Assembly: GCA_964242215.1 (NCBI GenBank)
Contig: CAXTCJ010000011.1
Span: 14,887 to 78,886, forward strand
Reading direction: 5' to 3'
Length of the DNA stretch: 64,000 nucleotides
DNA from: LMUY01 sp964242215
Lineage (GTDB): Bacteria > Pseudomonadota > Alphaproteobacteria > Acetobacterales > Acetobacteraceae
The translations under genes and the position numbers were made by a program. This document shows positions 48,042-56,511 of this stretch, in pieces. Each line of letters begins with the position of its first letter. The stretch's first letter is position 1. The notes beneath the pieces are model-generated. The model searched no databases. It saw only the letters and a list, made by a program, of their open reading frames with translations, and was not told where the DNA came from.

Positions 48042-48934
48042 GGTTCGTTTCGCTCCATTGCGCCACCATCGAGGGCGGCATTGATTTCAGCGGCGATCAT
48101 TCGTGTCGCCGCCATGGCCGGCGGGAGCCGGGACGTCATCTGCAGGAAGCCGTGGATCACACCGGGCACGACGTCCAGGCGAACCGGCACACCGGCCTCG
48201 GCCAGGCGCCCAGCCAGCCGGATGGAATCGTCCAGCAGCGGGTCGAGACCGGCTGCCAGCAGGTGGCAAGGCGGCAGGCCCGCCAGGTCGGCGCGGCCCG
48301 GCGCCGCGCGGGGGTTTTCTGCCTCGCCCTGCCAATTGCGCCAGTACCACCGCATCCGCTCGCTGGTCAGGCCGAAACCGGTGCCATTGCGGGTGTGGCT
48401 CGGCGTGTCGAAATCCGGGCTGAAGCAGCCATAGAGCAGCGAGAGAAAGACCGGCGCCCCGGCTGGATGTGCCAGGGCGGCCGCCAGGGCGATGTTCGCG
48501 CCCGCCGAGTCACCACACAGCACCACCGGCCCCGCTGCATCCCAAGCCGCCAGGACGGCGAGGACATCGTCGATCCCGGCCGGGGCTGGATGTTCGGGGA
48601 CCAGGCGGTAGTCGGGCAGCAACACCGCCCGCTGTGTGAATAGGGCGAGCAAAGCGGCGAACCGGGCATGCGTGGCAGGCGTCCCGAACGTCCAGCCGCC
48701 ACCATGGACGAACACGATCGTGCCGTTCCGCCTGTCGGCAGGCTGCAGCAGGCGGCAGGCAATGCCGCCCACGGTGACGTCCTGTCCATCCACCGGCGGC
48801 ATCGGCGTGTTCCACGCAGCGTTGGCGCGCAGGAAATTCGCTCGCGCCACGTCGATCGGCAGGGTTTCCGGCGCCGGCAAGGGGGCGGCGGCCGCCTCCT
48901 CCAGGATGATCGCCATGTCGGGATGGGGGGTCAT
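48014..48934 (-). CDS. Alpha/beta hydrolase, hormone-sensitive-lipase family
   Basis: A 306-residue esterase. Oxyanion motif VFVHGGGWTFG, nucleophile elbow LCGDSAGAN, catalytic Asp in AAGLDPLLDDS and His in GVIHGFLQM are all in place. Such enzymes cleave short acyl or aryl esters; beside a sugar importer it may deacylate an imported ester or a lactone. Start at 48934 overlaps the GntR stop (ATGA). The end overlaps the start of the binding-protein gene. Confidence 0.9.
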   Translation of the reverse strand: MTPHPDMAIILEEAAAAPLPAPETLPIDVARANFLRANAAWNTPMPPVDGQDVTVGGIACRLLQPADRRNGTIVFVHGGGWTFGTPATHARFAALLALFTQRAVLLPDYRLVPEHPAPAGIDDVLAVLAAWDAAGPVVLCGDSAGANIALAAALAHPAGAPVFLSLLYGCFSPDFDTPSHTRNGTGFGLTSERMRWYWRNWQGEAENPRAAPGRADLAGLPPCHLLAAGLDPLLDDSIRLAGRLAEAGVPVRLDVVPGVIHGFLQMTSRLPPAMAATRMIAAEINAALDGGAMERNEPWNSAGAAS

Positions 48935-49563
48935 TGCGGGTGGCTCCGGTCCACGATGGTGTCGATGTGCTGTTCCAACGCTCGGCGTAGTCCGCGCCCG
49001 TCCCGCGCCCGCGCGGCATCCAGGATCCCGGCGTGGCGTTCCGCCGTTTGCTGCAGCGGACGGTCGTGCCAGGGCGCCCAAAGCCGCGATCGGTGGGTAT
49101 GCAGGATGCAGCGCGACAGGATCGGCTCCATGGCCGCCAGCCCGGCGGCACGGAACAGGGTCATGTGGAACTCCGTGTCGGCCACGATCATGTCCCATTG
49201 CGAGCCGGCCGCCGCCGATGCCGCCATCGCCGCCATCAGCGAGTCCAACGCCGCCTCGTCGCCGCGGCTCAGCCGGGCTGCGACCGACGAGGCGGCGCGT
49301 CCCTCCATCTGGCGGCGCAGGCGCAGCATCTCAGCCGCCTCCGCCGGGCCGAGGTCGGTGACGGTGGTGCCCTGATGCCCTGAGCGCGTGACGAGCCCCT
49401 CGCCCTCGAGACGCAGCAGTGCCTCGCGGACCGCGCCCTGACTGGATTGCAGTTCGGCGGCCAGCGACAATTCGGTCAGCACGGTCCCGGGCGGCAGCTC
49501 GTTCAGGACGATGCGCCGCCTCAGTTCGTGAAGGATGACGTGTCCACGCGATACAGCTGGCAA
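48931..49563 (-). CDS. GntR family regulator (FadR/FCD subfamily), TTG start
   Basis: A 210-residue repressor. The N-terminal winged helix contains LPPGTVLTELSLAAELQSSQ followed by GAVREALLRLEGEGLV. The all-helical FCD effector domain has the metal-site residues DTEFHMTLFRAAG and ERHAGILDAARARD. It heads the sugar operon. No ATG or GTG begins the frame; TTG at 49563 with GGGGAGGG about 12 bases upstream is the best start. A palindrome at 49583-49601 suggests autoregulation of the operon. Confidence 0.87.
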   Translation of the reverse strand: MPAVSRGHVILHELRRRIVLNELPPGTVLTELSLAAELQSSQGAVREALLRLEGEGLVTRSGHQGTTVTDLGPAEAAEMLRLRRQMEGRAASSVAARLSRGDEAALDSLMAAMAASAAAGSQWDMIVADTEFHMTLFRAAGLAAMEPILSRCILHTHRSRLWAPWHDRPLQQTAERHAGILDAARARDGRGLRRALEQHIDTIVDRSHPQ

Positions 49564-49582
49564 TGCTCAGCGAGCCCTCCCC

Positions 49583-49601
49583 TATCGATCGTTTATTGAT
49601 A
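49583..49601. promoter_or_regulatory. Imperfect palindrome upstream of gntR
   Basis: TATCGAT (49583-49589) and ATTGATA (49595-49601) are reverse complements at 6 of 7 positions around a 5-base spacer. They lie just upstream of the gntR start in an A/T-rich 84-bp gap, a fitting place for a GntR-family operator. Confidence 0.45.
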
Positions 49602-49647
49602 TTGACGGCAGGCTAACCGGCGATTGCCGGCCGACGCAAGAGCGCTG

Positions 49648-51003
49648 CTAGCGTCGCGCGATCGTCTCGCCGGCGATCAGTCCCAATGCGAACGCCTGCC
49701 CGAGACCGTTGCCTGGGAGATAGCCGGCAGCGCCCCGGCCGGAGATCGACGCCGCCGTGCCCCCAGCCGCCAGCAGGCCCGGGATCGGGGCGCCGTCCGC
49801 CTGGACGACGCGCGCGGCGGCATCGACCTGCAGCCCGCCCTGGGTATGGGCGAGGGCGCCGGTGACCCGCACCCCCATGTAGGGCGGCTCCAACCGATGC
49901 AGGCCCACGGCCCGGGCGAACAGATCGGCGGCGCCCGCGACACTGGCGTGATACGTCGCCACTGTCCGCTCCAACGCGAACGCAGGCAGCCCGCACAGCG
50001 CCGCCAACGCCGCCACGGTGGCTGCCTCCATGACCACGCCGCGTTCGACGACCTCCCGATACGAACTGAGGCGCAGGCCCGCTTCATGGATCCGCCGATC
50101 GAACACTTCGACCGCCCAGCCGCCCGGTTGCGCCAGGACAAAGGCACCGAACTCCGACGGGCCCATGCTCTCATCGGCAAAACGCTCGCCGGCTGCATTG
50201 ACCACGATGGCGCCAAACGAGGTCAGGCCCGGTCCGAGCCGGCCTTTGCCGTCGACGGTGGTATGTCCCTGCCCCTGGTAGCTGTCCATGAATGCCAGCA
50301 CGCCGCCGAGCGCTTGGCCCCACAGCATGGCCCGGCCGTCATTCGGCCCGTAGCCGATGTTCACAGCCCCGCGGATCTCGGGTGCGTACCGCGCGATCAT
50401 GTCGGCGTTGCTTGCGAACCCGCCGGATGCCAGCAGCGTCTGCCGGCCCCGTATCGTGACCGGCGCGCCGCCCTGCCGCGCCTGTACCCCCGTGACGCGG
50501 CCGGCTTCCGTCAGCAAGCCCTCCGCCTCGGTCCCGGTGAGGAACCGGATGCGCTCCGTGCGGTGGACCGCGGCGAGCAGGTCCGCCGCCAACTCGCGTC
50601 CGCTCTCACCCGCCGTCGCGTGCAGCCGCGGGGCGGTGTGGCCGGGGATGTTCAGGCCGATCGCCAGATGCAGGCGGAGGCCGATGCGGTCGCACACGAA
50701 ATGCACCGCATCGGCGGCCCGTTGGGTGACGGATGCGACCAACGCCGGGTCGACGGCGCCATTGCTTTTTCGGTGGATATCGTCCGACCAACGGGCCGGG
50801 CTGTCCTCCACCCCGGCCTCGGCCTGGAAGCGTGTTCCCGCCGCCGACACGAGACCTCCGCTGACGGTGAGGTTGGAGTGTTCGCCATTGCCGCCATCCA
50901 GCAATGCCACCGATGCGCCGCAGTCGGCCGCCCGAAGTGCCGCGACCAAACCAGCCGCCCCGGCACCGACGATGACACCGTCGAATTCGACTGCTTCCGT
51001 CAC
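49648..51003 (-). CDS. FAD-dependent fumarate-reductase-type flavoprotein
   Basis: A 451-residue FAD_binding_2 protein. FDGVIVGAGAAGLVAALRAA (7-26) is the dinucleotide fold; QTLLASGGFASNADMIARYA, FGAIVVNAAGERFADESMGP and the C-terminal GRGAAGYLPGNGLGQAFALG complete the family. It lacks a clear haem domain or signal peptide, so it is a soluble dehydrogenase (fumarate reductase-like or 3-ketosteroid dehydrogenase-like). GTG at 51003 starts the frame with poor ribosome site support; the true start might be slightly internal. Divergent from the DsbA-like gene. Confidence 0.8.
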   Translation of the reverse strand: MTEAVEFDGVIVGAGAAGLVAALRAADCGASVALLDGGNGEHSNLTVSGGLVSAAGTRFQAEAGVEDSPARWSDDIHRKSNGAVDPALVASVTQRAADAVHFVCDRIGLRLHLAIGLNIPGHTAPRLHATAGESGRELAADLLAAVHRTERIRFLTGTEAEGLLTEAGRVTGVQARQGGAPVTIRGRQTLLASGGFASNADMIARYAPEIRGAVNIGYGPNDGRAMLWGQALGGVLAFMDSYQGQGHTTVDGKGRLGPGLTSFGAIVVNAAGERFADESMGPSEFGAFVLAQPGGWAVEVFDRRIHEAGLRLSSYREVVERGVVMEAATVAALAALCGLPAFALERTVATYHASVAGAADLFARAVGLHRLEPPYMGVRVTGALAHTQGGLQVDAAARVVQADGAPIPGLLAAGGTAASISGRGAAGYLPGNGLGQAFALGLIAGETIARR

Positions 51004-51186
51004 GTGACGCGCGTTGATGGCATGGTGGATCCTTGGGTGGTGGTCCGCCTATGCAAGCAAAGTGCCTTTCTGGCCAGCCGGGAGAGCCAGCATGGGCCGC
51101 CGACGGCACCGCTTTGCCAAAGCATGCCTGCCGTGTTCACCTTACGGAGGCGCGCGGTAGAGGCTTTCACTGGAGGAACCGATTGA

Positions 51187-51750
51187 ATGAGCCAGGCAGC
51201 AACATGGCACGCCGACCCCTTGAGCTGGGGGACCGGCCCGCGGCTGTTCGAAATGTTTCTGGAGCCAACCTGCCCGTTCTCCATCAAGGCGTACGGCAAG
51301 CTCGATGAAACGTTGGCAGCGGCCGGAGAGGATCGGATTACCATCAAGATCCGTCTGCAGTCACAGCCCTGGCACATGTATTCCGGCGTGATCGTGCGCT
51401 GCATTCTGGCAGCGTCCACCTTGCCGGCGGGCAAGCAGGCGGCCAAGGCCGTCATGACAGCCGTTGCGGCGCACCGGGAGGAGTTCGAGTTCACCCGGCA
51501 TTGCGGCGGCCCCAATATGGCTGCCACGCCCGATGACATCATCGCGCGGATCGAGGCGTATAGCGGCGTGACACTGGCCGAAGCGTTCGCCATCCCGACC
51601 CTGGATCGGGAGATAAAGTGGCACTGCAAATATGCCCGTCAGAACGGCATCCACGTGTCACCAACCTTCATGGTCGACGGGTTGGTTCAGCCGGACATGA
51701 GCAGCGGTGATGCTGTCGCAGACTGGGTGTCGCGTCTGCTGGCTGCATAG
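51187..51750 (+). CDS. DsbA/FrnE-like thioredoxin-fold protein with single active-site Cys
   Basis: A 187-residue protein of the DsbA-like/2-hydroxychromene-2-carboxylate isomerase fold. FLEPTCPFSIKAYGKLDE near 24-41 is the active-site helix: CPFS retains the first Cys but has Ser in place of the second, so it cannot be an ordinary dithiol oxidoreductase. VSPTFMVDGLVQ contains the cis-Pro loop. No signal peptide. GGAGGA before the ATG at 51187 supports the start. A glutathione-using isomerase or monothiol role is possible; sure only of the fold. Confidence 0.8.
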   Translation: MSQAATWHADPLSWGTGPRLFEMFLEPTCPFSIKAYGKLDETLAAAGEDRITIKIRLQSQPWHMYSGVIVRCILAASTLPAGKQAAKAVMTAVAAHREEFEFTRHCGGPNMAATPDDIIARIEAYSGVTLAEAFAIPTLDREIKWHCKYARQNGIHVSPTFMVDGLVQPDMSSGDAVADWVSRLLAA

Positions 51751-51815
51751 CGACGAGAGAACCCGCGACTGTGTCGATCTCTGTAATGCGGCTCTCCCCC
51801 GCCCACGCTGGCCCG

Positions 51816-52026
51816 CCTGCCGGCGGCGGTGGCGCGCCCTCGCTACGACCGGATGTCGCCGGCTATAGCTGGATGCGTTTCATCAGCGGCTCGGACGAAA
51901 AGGGCCAGCCTATCGACGTGCGCGATCCGCTGGCTGCCCGCTTTGGCCCGCACCGCCGGCCCGGTGGCAGACGGCCTCGCCCCTGCCTTGTTGGCGATGG
52001 AGGACGTGCTCGGCGAAGGCTCGTAG
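51816..52026 (+). pseudogene. Frameshifted C-terminal remnant of a mannitol dehydrogenase family gene
   Basis: One frame reads GYSWMRFISGSDEKGQPIDV then RDPLAARF, the conserved C-terminal-domain block of mannitol dehydrogenase/fructuronate reductase (WMRYxxGxDExGxPIxVRDPLAA). The reading then moves to another frame for ADGLAPALLAMEDVLGEGS and a stop, the usual end region. A frameshift near 51945 and lack of the N-terminal NAD domain mark it as dead. The rest of the gap 51751-52125 shows nothing else supportable. Confidence 0.6.
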
Positions 52027-52125
52027 GCGGTCGTAGCAAGCACCGTTGACGCCTGCTCGCGATCCCGCCCACACTCCATGCCAATGCGACGGCACCTAAG
52101 TGCCGCGACAAAGGGTGGATTAACA

Positions 52126-53304
52126 ATGATCCCGATACAACGCCGCAGCCTGCTGACGGCCGCCGCCGCACTCCCATTCGCGCGCTCCGCTGCCGCGCAG
52201 GGCAGGGCGGAGCCGATCCGCATCGGCTGGCTCGCCTCCCTCACCGGGCCGGCGAGCGCGCCTGCCGTGGGCTTCGACCGCGGCGTGCAGTTCGCCACCA
52301 AGCAGATCAACGCGGCCGGTGGCGTCAAGGGCCGCATGATCGAGGTCGTCACGCGCGACACCCAGGGCGATCCGACCAAGGCCGTCAACGCGGTGCAGGA
52401 CCTGATCAGCCGCGCCAAGGTCAACGCGGTTTGGGGGCCCACCAACTCCGGCGAGTCGCTGGCCGTCACGCCCATCATGGCGCGGGCCAAGATGCCCAAC
52501 ATCCATCCCTGCGTCATCGACAGCCTGATCGACCCGGCGAAATACCCCAACGCTTTCCGCATCGCGCCATCGAACGGCCAGTGGGACGATGCGGTGCGCG
52601 ACTACACGCTCAAGGTGTTGAAGGTGAAGGATGTGGCAGTGTTCGGCGACACCACGGGCTACGGCACTACCGCGGCCGCCGCATCCGTGGCCGGCTTCAC
52701 CAAGGACGGCGCCCACGTCGCCTACCAAGCGCAGATCGACTCCAGTCAGCCGGACGTCTCGCCCGACATGCTGCGCGCGCGGGATGCCGGGGCGAAGGCC
52801 GTGGTGGTGTGGACGGTGGCGGTCGGGATGCTCGCGCGGCTGATGAACCAGCGGGCCAGCATGGGCTGGGACGTGCCGATCCTGGGGCATCCCTCCCTGG
52901 GTTCGGGCGAGGTGCGCGGGCTGCTCGACAAGCCGGGCAACTGGGACAAGGTTTACATGGCCGGCTACCGGTCCTGCTCGTTCGACGCCGCGGGCAAGCT
53001 GCCGGAGCGTAGCCAGAAATTCGTGACCAGCCTGTCGGGCCAAGTGAACCTGGCCGACACGCTGCTGTGGTGGGTGGCCTGCGGCAACGACGCCGTGCAC
53101 CTGATCGCCTCCGCGGTCGAGGCCAGCGGCGAGAGCACCAGCGCCGCCATCATCGCCGATTGGAACAGGACCCGCGGCTATCCCGGCGTGTTCGGCGACT
53201 ACAGCTTCACCGCCACCGACCACAACGGCTACCCGCAGGACGGGGTGGTGATGAGCCTGGCCAACTCGCAGAAGGACGGCGCCTTCAATCTCGCGCCGGC
53301 CTAG
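52126..53304 (+). CDS. BCAA/urea-type ABC substrate-binding protein, paralogue 3
   Basis: A 392-residue Peripla_BP_6 protein. Signal peptide MIPIQRRSLLTAAAALPFAR (twin Arg). IRIGWLASLTGPASAPAVGF, TRDTQGDPTKAVNAVQD, GDTTGYGTTAAAA and GWDVPILGHPSLGSGEVRG closely match the tandem pair at 20716-23105, 30 kb away. AGGGTGG precedes the ATG at 52126. No permease is near; followed by two enolase-superfamily genes, so its ligand may be the sugar acid or related acid they dehydrate. Shares the Liv permease/ATPase with the other two, by inference. Confidence 0.88.
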   Translation: MIPIQRRSLLTAAAALPFARSAAAQGRAEPIRIGWLASLTGPASAPAVGFDRGVQFATKQINAAGGVKGRMIEVVTRDTQGDPTKAVNAVQDLISRAKVNAVWGPTNSGESLAVTPIMARAKMPNIHPCVIDSLIDPAKYPNAFRIAPSNGQWDDAVRDYTLKVLKVKDVAVFGDTTGYGTTAAAASVAGFTKDGAHVAYQAQIDSSQPDVSPDMLRARDAGAKAVVVWTVAVGMLARLMNQRASMGWDVPILGHPSLGSGEVRGLLDKPGNWDKVYMAGYRSCSFDAAGKLPERSQKFVTSLSGQVNLADTLLWWVACGNDAVHLIASAVEASGESTSAAIIADWNRTRGYPGVFGDYSFTATDHNGYPQDGVVMSLANSQKDGAFNLAPA

Positions 53305-53387
53305 CAAGGGGTGCTCGCCTCCAGGCCGCGGCCGCAGAGCCCGGCCTGCGCGCGCTGCTGGAGCACGCCTAGATAGGAAACGCCGTC

Positions 53388-54500
53388 ATGAAGATCGCTC
53401 GCGTCACCACCCACCACGCCGCCATCCCCTACGCCTATGACGGCGCGCGTCATGCCGTCGGCGGACAGGACTGGACCACGCTCGACATGCTGCTGGTGCG
53501 GATCGAGACGCGCGGCGGCCTGGTCGGCTGGGGCGAGGCGTTCGGCCACGGCTGCATCCCCGCCACCAAGGCGGCGCTGGATACGCTGGTCGCCCCTTGG
53601 CTGCTCGGCCGCGACGCCAGCGACATCGGCGGGATCGCGCATGGGCTGGAGCAGGCGATGCATCTGTTCGGCCGCAACGGGCCGCTGAGCTACGCGATGG
53701 CAGGGGTGGACATCGCCTTGTGGGACATTCTCGGCAAGCGCGCTGGCCTGCCGCTGCACGACCTGCTGGGCGGTGCACGCCGCCGCCAATTGCCGGTCTA
53801 CGCCAGCCTGCTGCGCTACGGTGACCCGGCGCGCACCGCCCGCAACGCGGCCGCCGCCCACGCGGAGGGCTATGCCGCGGTGAAGCTGCACGAAGTCGAC
53901 CCCGCCGCCGTGCTGGCCGCCCGCGACGCGATCGGGCCGGACGCGGTGCTGATGGACGACGTGAACTGCCCCTGGTCGGTTGCGGAAGCACTGGAGCACG
54001 AACGTCTGTTGCGCCCAGCCGCCCTGCACTGGCTGGAGGAGCCGGTCTGGCCGCCGGAGGACGCTGCTGGCCTGGCTCGGGTGCGGGCCGCCGGCACGCC
54101 GATCGCCGCCGGGGAGAACTGCGCGACGGTGCATGCCTTCGCCGACGTGTTCGCCGCCGGGTCGGTGGATGTGGCGCAACCGAGCGTCGCCAAGATCGGC
54201 ATCACCGCGGCACGCCAGGTCATCGCGCTGGCGGATGCGGCCAACGTGCGCGTCGTGCCGCACTGCGCCTATTTCGGGCCGGGCTATCTCGCGTCGCTGC
54301 ACTTGGCCGCGACGCTTGCCGAGCCGCCGCTGGAACGCCTGTGGCTAACGCTGGAGGCAAGCCCGTTCGCTCATTGGCTGGACGCACCGGGTGGTGTCGC
54401 GGCCGTCCCCACCGGGCCCGGCCTCGGCTGCGACCCGGACGAGGCGGTCTTGGAACGCTACCGCCGCGCCCCGGTGGGCGAGGCAAAGGAGGCAGCATGA
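53388..54500 (+). CDS. Mandelate racemase/muconate lactonizing enzyme family protein
   Basis: A 370-residue enolase-superfamily enzyme. The first acid/base motif reads VKLHEV (Lys-x-His, where mandelate racemase has Lys-x-Lys). Metal ligands are in LMDDVN (Asp), WLEEPV (Glu) and AAGENCA (Glu). On the other face VAQPSVAKIG and VVPHCAYFGPG provide Asp/Lys and the His base. This set fits sugar-acid dehydratases or cycloisomerases with non-standard chemistry. It is coupled (ATGA) to a second family member. 83 bp separate it from the binding protein. Confidence 0.87.
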   Translation: MKIARVTTHHAAIPYAYDGARHAVGGQDWTTLDMLLVRIETRGGLVGWGEAFGHGCIPATKAALDTLVAPWLLGRDASDIGGIAHGLEQAMHLFGRNGPLSYAMAGVDIALWDILGKRAGLPLHDLLGGARRRQLPVYASLLRYGDPARTARNAAAAHAEGYAAVKLHEVDPAAVLAARDAIGPDAVLMDDVNCPWSVAEALEHERLLRPAALHWLEEPVWPPEDAAGLARVRAAGTPIAAGENCATVHAFADVFAAGSVDVAQPSVAKIGITAARQVIALADAANVRVVPHCAYFGPGYLASLHLAATLAEPPLERLWLTLEASPFAHWLDAPGGVAAVPTGPGLGCDPDEAVLERYRRAPVGEAKEAA

Positions 54501-55576
54501 AGATCACCGCCCTGCATACCACGCCCGGCGAGCTGACCCTGCCCAGCCCGGCCGTCGGTGGCCTCGGGCCGATCAACACGATCGGCCTGGTCGCGACCCG
54601 GATAGAGACGGATGCGGGCCTCGTTGGCGAACACGTGCTCATCACCCTGCACGGCCGCCACGTCCGCGTGCTGGAGGAGATGGTGCAGAGCCTGGCGCCG
54701 TTGGTGGTGGGCCGCGACCCGCTGCATAGCACCGCGATATGGGCGGATGGCTGGCGGCAGAACAACTTCGTCGGCCACAAGGGCGTCGCCGTGATGGGCC
54801 TGTCCGCGGTGGACGGCGCGCTATGGGACATTCGCGGCAAGGCGGCCGGCCTGAACATCGCGGCGCTGATCGGCCAGGCCCGCACGGCCGTGCCCAGCTA
54901 TGCCAGCGGCGGCCTGTGGCTGGACCGATCGATCGATGCGCTGCAGGCGGAGGCGAGCGGCTTCGTGGCGGCCGGCTTCCGTGCCGTGAAGATGCGCCTG
55001 GCGCCCGGCCCGCTGGCCGCGACCGAGGCGCGGGTGCGGGCCGTGCGCGAGGCGATCGGCACCGGCATAACCTTGATGGCCGACGCCAACCAGCAGCTCA
55101 ACGAGGCCGAGGCAATCCGGATGGGCCGTATGCTGGAGCGCTACGACTTGGCTTGGTTCGAGGAGCCGCTGCCCGCCTGGGACCTCGCCGGCGTGGCCCG
55201 TGTCGCCGCTGCGTTGGACACCCCGATCGCATCGGGAGAGACGGAATACGCCCGGTACGGCTTCCGCACGATGATCGAGTTGCGCTCGGCCGACGTGCTG
55301 ATGCCCGACCTGCAGCGGGTGGGTGGTGTGACGGAGTTCATCCGGGTGGCGAACCTGGCTGCGGCGTACGATGTGCCGGTGTCGTCGCATCTATTCCCGG
55401 AAATGAGTCTGTCTGTCCTGGCCGGGCTGGAGAACGCGACCTGGTTGGAACACATGCCGTGGCTGTCGCCGCTCTACAACGAGGCGCTCGAGCTGCGTGA
55501 TGGCGCCGCACTGGTTCCTGACCGGCCGGGCTGGGGGTTTACGCTGAACATGGAACGCGTCCGCAAAGCAAACTGA
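54497..55576 (+). CDS. Mandelate racemase/muconate lactonizing enzyme family protein
   Basis: A 359-residue enolase-superfamily enzyme. The KxK motif is VKMRL (Lys-x-Arg). Metal ligands: LMADANQQ (Asp), WFEEPL (Glu), ASGETEY (Glu); the Asp-His dyad lies in DVLMPDLQRVGG and VSSHLFPE. AAAGGAGG before the ATG at 54497 is a strong site, overlapping the previous stop. It differs from its neighbour in acid/base residues, so the two probably act on different epimers or on successive substrates. Ends before the hairpin repeat. Confidence 0.87.
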   Translation: MKITALHTTPGELTLPSPAVGGLGPINTIGLVATRIETDAGLVGEHVLITLHGRHVRVLEEMVQSLAPLVVGRDPLHSTAIWADGWRQNNFVGHKGVAVMGLSAVDGALWDIRGKAAGLNIAALIGQARTAVPSYASGGLWLDRSIDALQAEASGFVAAGFRAVKMRLAPGPLAATEARVRAVREAIGTGITLMADANQQLNEAEAIRMGRMLERYDLAWFEEPLPAWDLAGVARVAAALDTPIASGETEYARYGFRTMIELRSADVLMPDLQRVGGVTEFIRVANLAAAYDVPVSSHLFPEMSLSVLAGLENATWLEHMPWLSPLYNEALELRDGAALVPDRPGWGFTLNMERVRKAN

Positions 55577-55632
55577 ACCCGGCGCAGACTTTCGCCCAAA
55601 TCGGCCTCAAGCATTGACCCTCGTCTCACCTT

Positions 55633-55723
55633 GTAGGGTGCAATGCGCTTTGGCATTGCACCAGACAAACGCGCCGCTCATGGCAACGTGAAGGTGCAAT
55701 CCTCCAAGCGGATTGCACCCTAC
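55633..55723. repeat. Double-hairpin repeat (GTAGGGTGCAAT arms) between convergent genes
   Basis: Outer arms GTAGGGTGCAAT (55633-55644) and ATTGCACCCTAC (55712-55723) are exact reverse complements. Inside, two further perfect 10-bp hairpins occur: 55637-55646 with 55653-55662, and 55693-55702 with 55710-55719. The element fills the space between two convergent genes and can fold as a cruciform. Same family as 18357-18432. Probably a mobile REP/MITE-like repeat serving as terminator. Confidence 0.75.
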
Positions 55724-56401
55724 TCATCTTAGAAGAGTAGAGTCCTTCTCGTCCCACCTTTCGCAAAATGCCAGAACGTCCGAAGACTGAAAGTCCTCGA
55801 GCCGGGCCATGATGGTTTCGAACTCCCAATCCCACCACGCCATGCGCTGCAGCCGCGTCGCGATCTCTGTGGGAAACCTTGGCCGGATGGGCTTTGCGGG
55901 CACGCCACCAACAATCATGTAGGGCGGTACATCCTTCGTCACCACCGCGCCGGCCGCCAGCACTGCACCGTCGCCCACTGTCACTCCCGGCAGCACGATC
56001 ACGCCGTGCCCGATCCAGACGTCGTTCCCGATCGTCACGCGGTCGGCATGTCGGTCGGCGAAGAAACCGGCGTCGCGCGTGGCCTCGGCGCTGTAGTATT
56101 CGGGGCAATAGGTGAAGCGATGCAGCGATGGCCGGTCCATCGGATGGTTTGGCGCGCCGATCCGCACCGCTGCCGCGATGGCGCAGAACTTTCCGATCAC
56201 CGCGTCGCCAACCATGCAGTTCGGCCCGATATAGCTGGCATCGCCCAGGCTGGAATACTCGATCGCGGTGTTCTGCAGGATTTCGCACCGCGCGCCGACC
56301 GTCACCTCGCGCAGTGTAGCACTGAGATGGATAAAGGTTTCGGCCAGCTTGGGCGAGCGCGCATCCCGGCCGCCATCTTCCGTATGCCGGTCCGCGTTCA
56401 T
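55724..56401 (-). CDS. Hexapeptide-repeat acetyltransferase of the phosphonate-associated family
   Basis: A 225-residue left-handed beta-helix acyltransferase. IGKFCAIAAAVRIGAPNHPM, SLHRFTYCPEYYS, VTIGNDVWIGHGVIVLPGVT and VVTKDVPPYMIVGGVPAKPI are seen, and the MAWWDWEFETI end is distinctive of the transferase family usually found inside phosphonate (phn) clusters. His in NHPM is the likely catalytic base. No phn genes are nearby. ATG at 56401 is chosen; the frame is open to 56488. The stop lies at the edge of the hairpin repeat. Confidence 0.82.
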   Translation of the reverse strand: MNADRHTEDGGRDARSPKLAETFIHLSATLREVTVGARCEILQNTAIEYSSLGDASYIGPNCMVGDAVIGKFCAIAAAVRIGAPNHPMDRPSLHRFTYCPEYYSAEATRDAGFFADRHADRVTIGNDVWIGHGVIVLPGVTVGDGAVLAAGAVVTKDVPPYMIVGGVPAKPIRPRFPTEIATRLQRMAWWDWEFETIMARLEDFQSSDVLAFCERWDEKDSTLLR

Positions 56402-56511
56402 CTCTGTGCCCCCAACCAAGTCTAGACGGTGGTAGGCGCGCGGCATCAACGGCAGCAAGGCCTCAGCAGCCGCGGCCGGAAACGTCACGGAAGTAACATC
56501 GCCGATCGATG

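Noticed and set aside
53305..53387. Protein-like run AAAAEPGLRALLEHA before the first enolase-type gene
   Set aside because: Only about 17 codons, explained by local GC bias; could be a gene end but cannot be supported.
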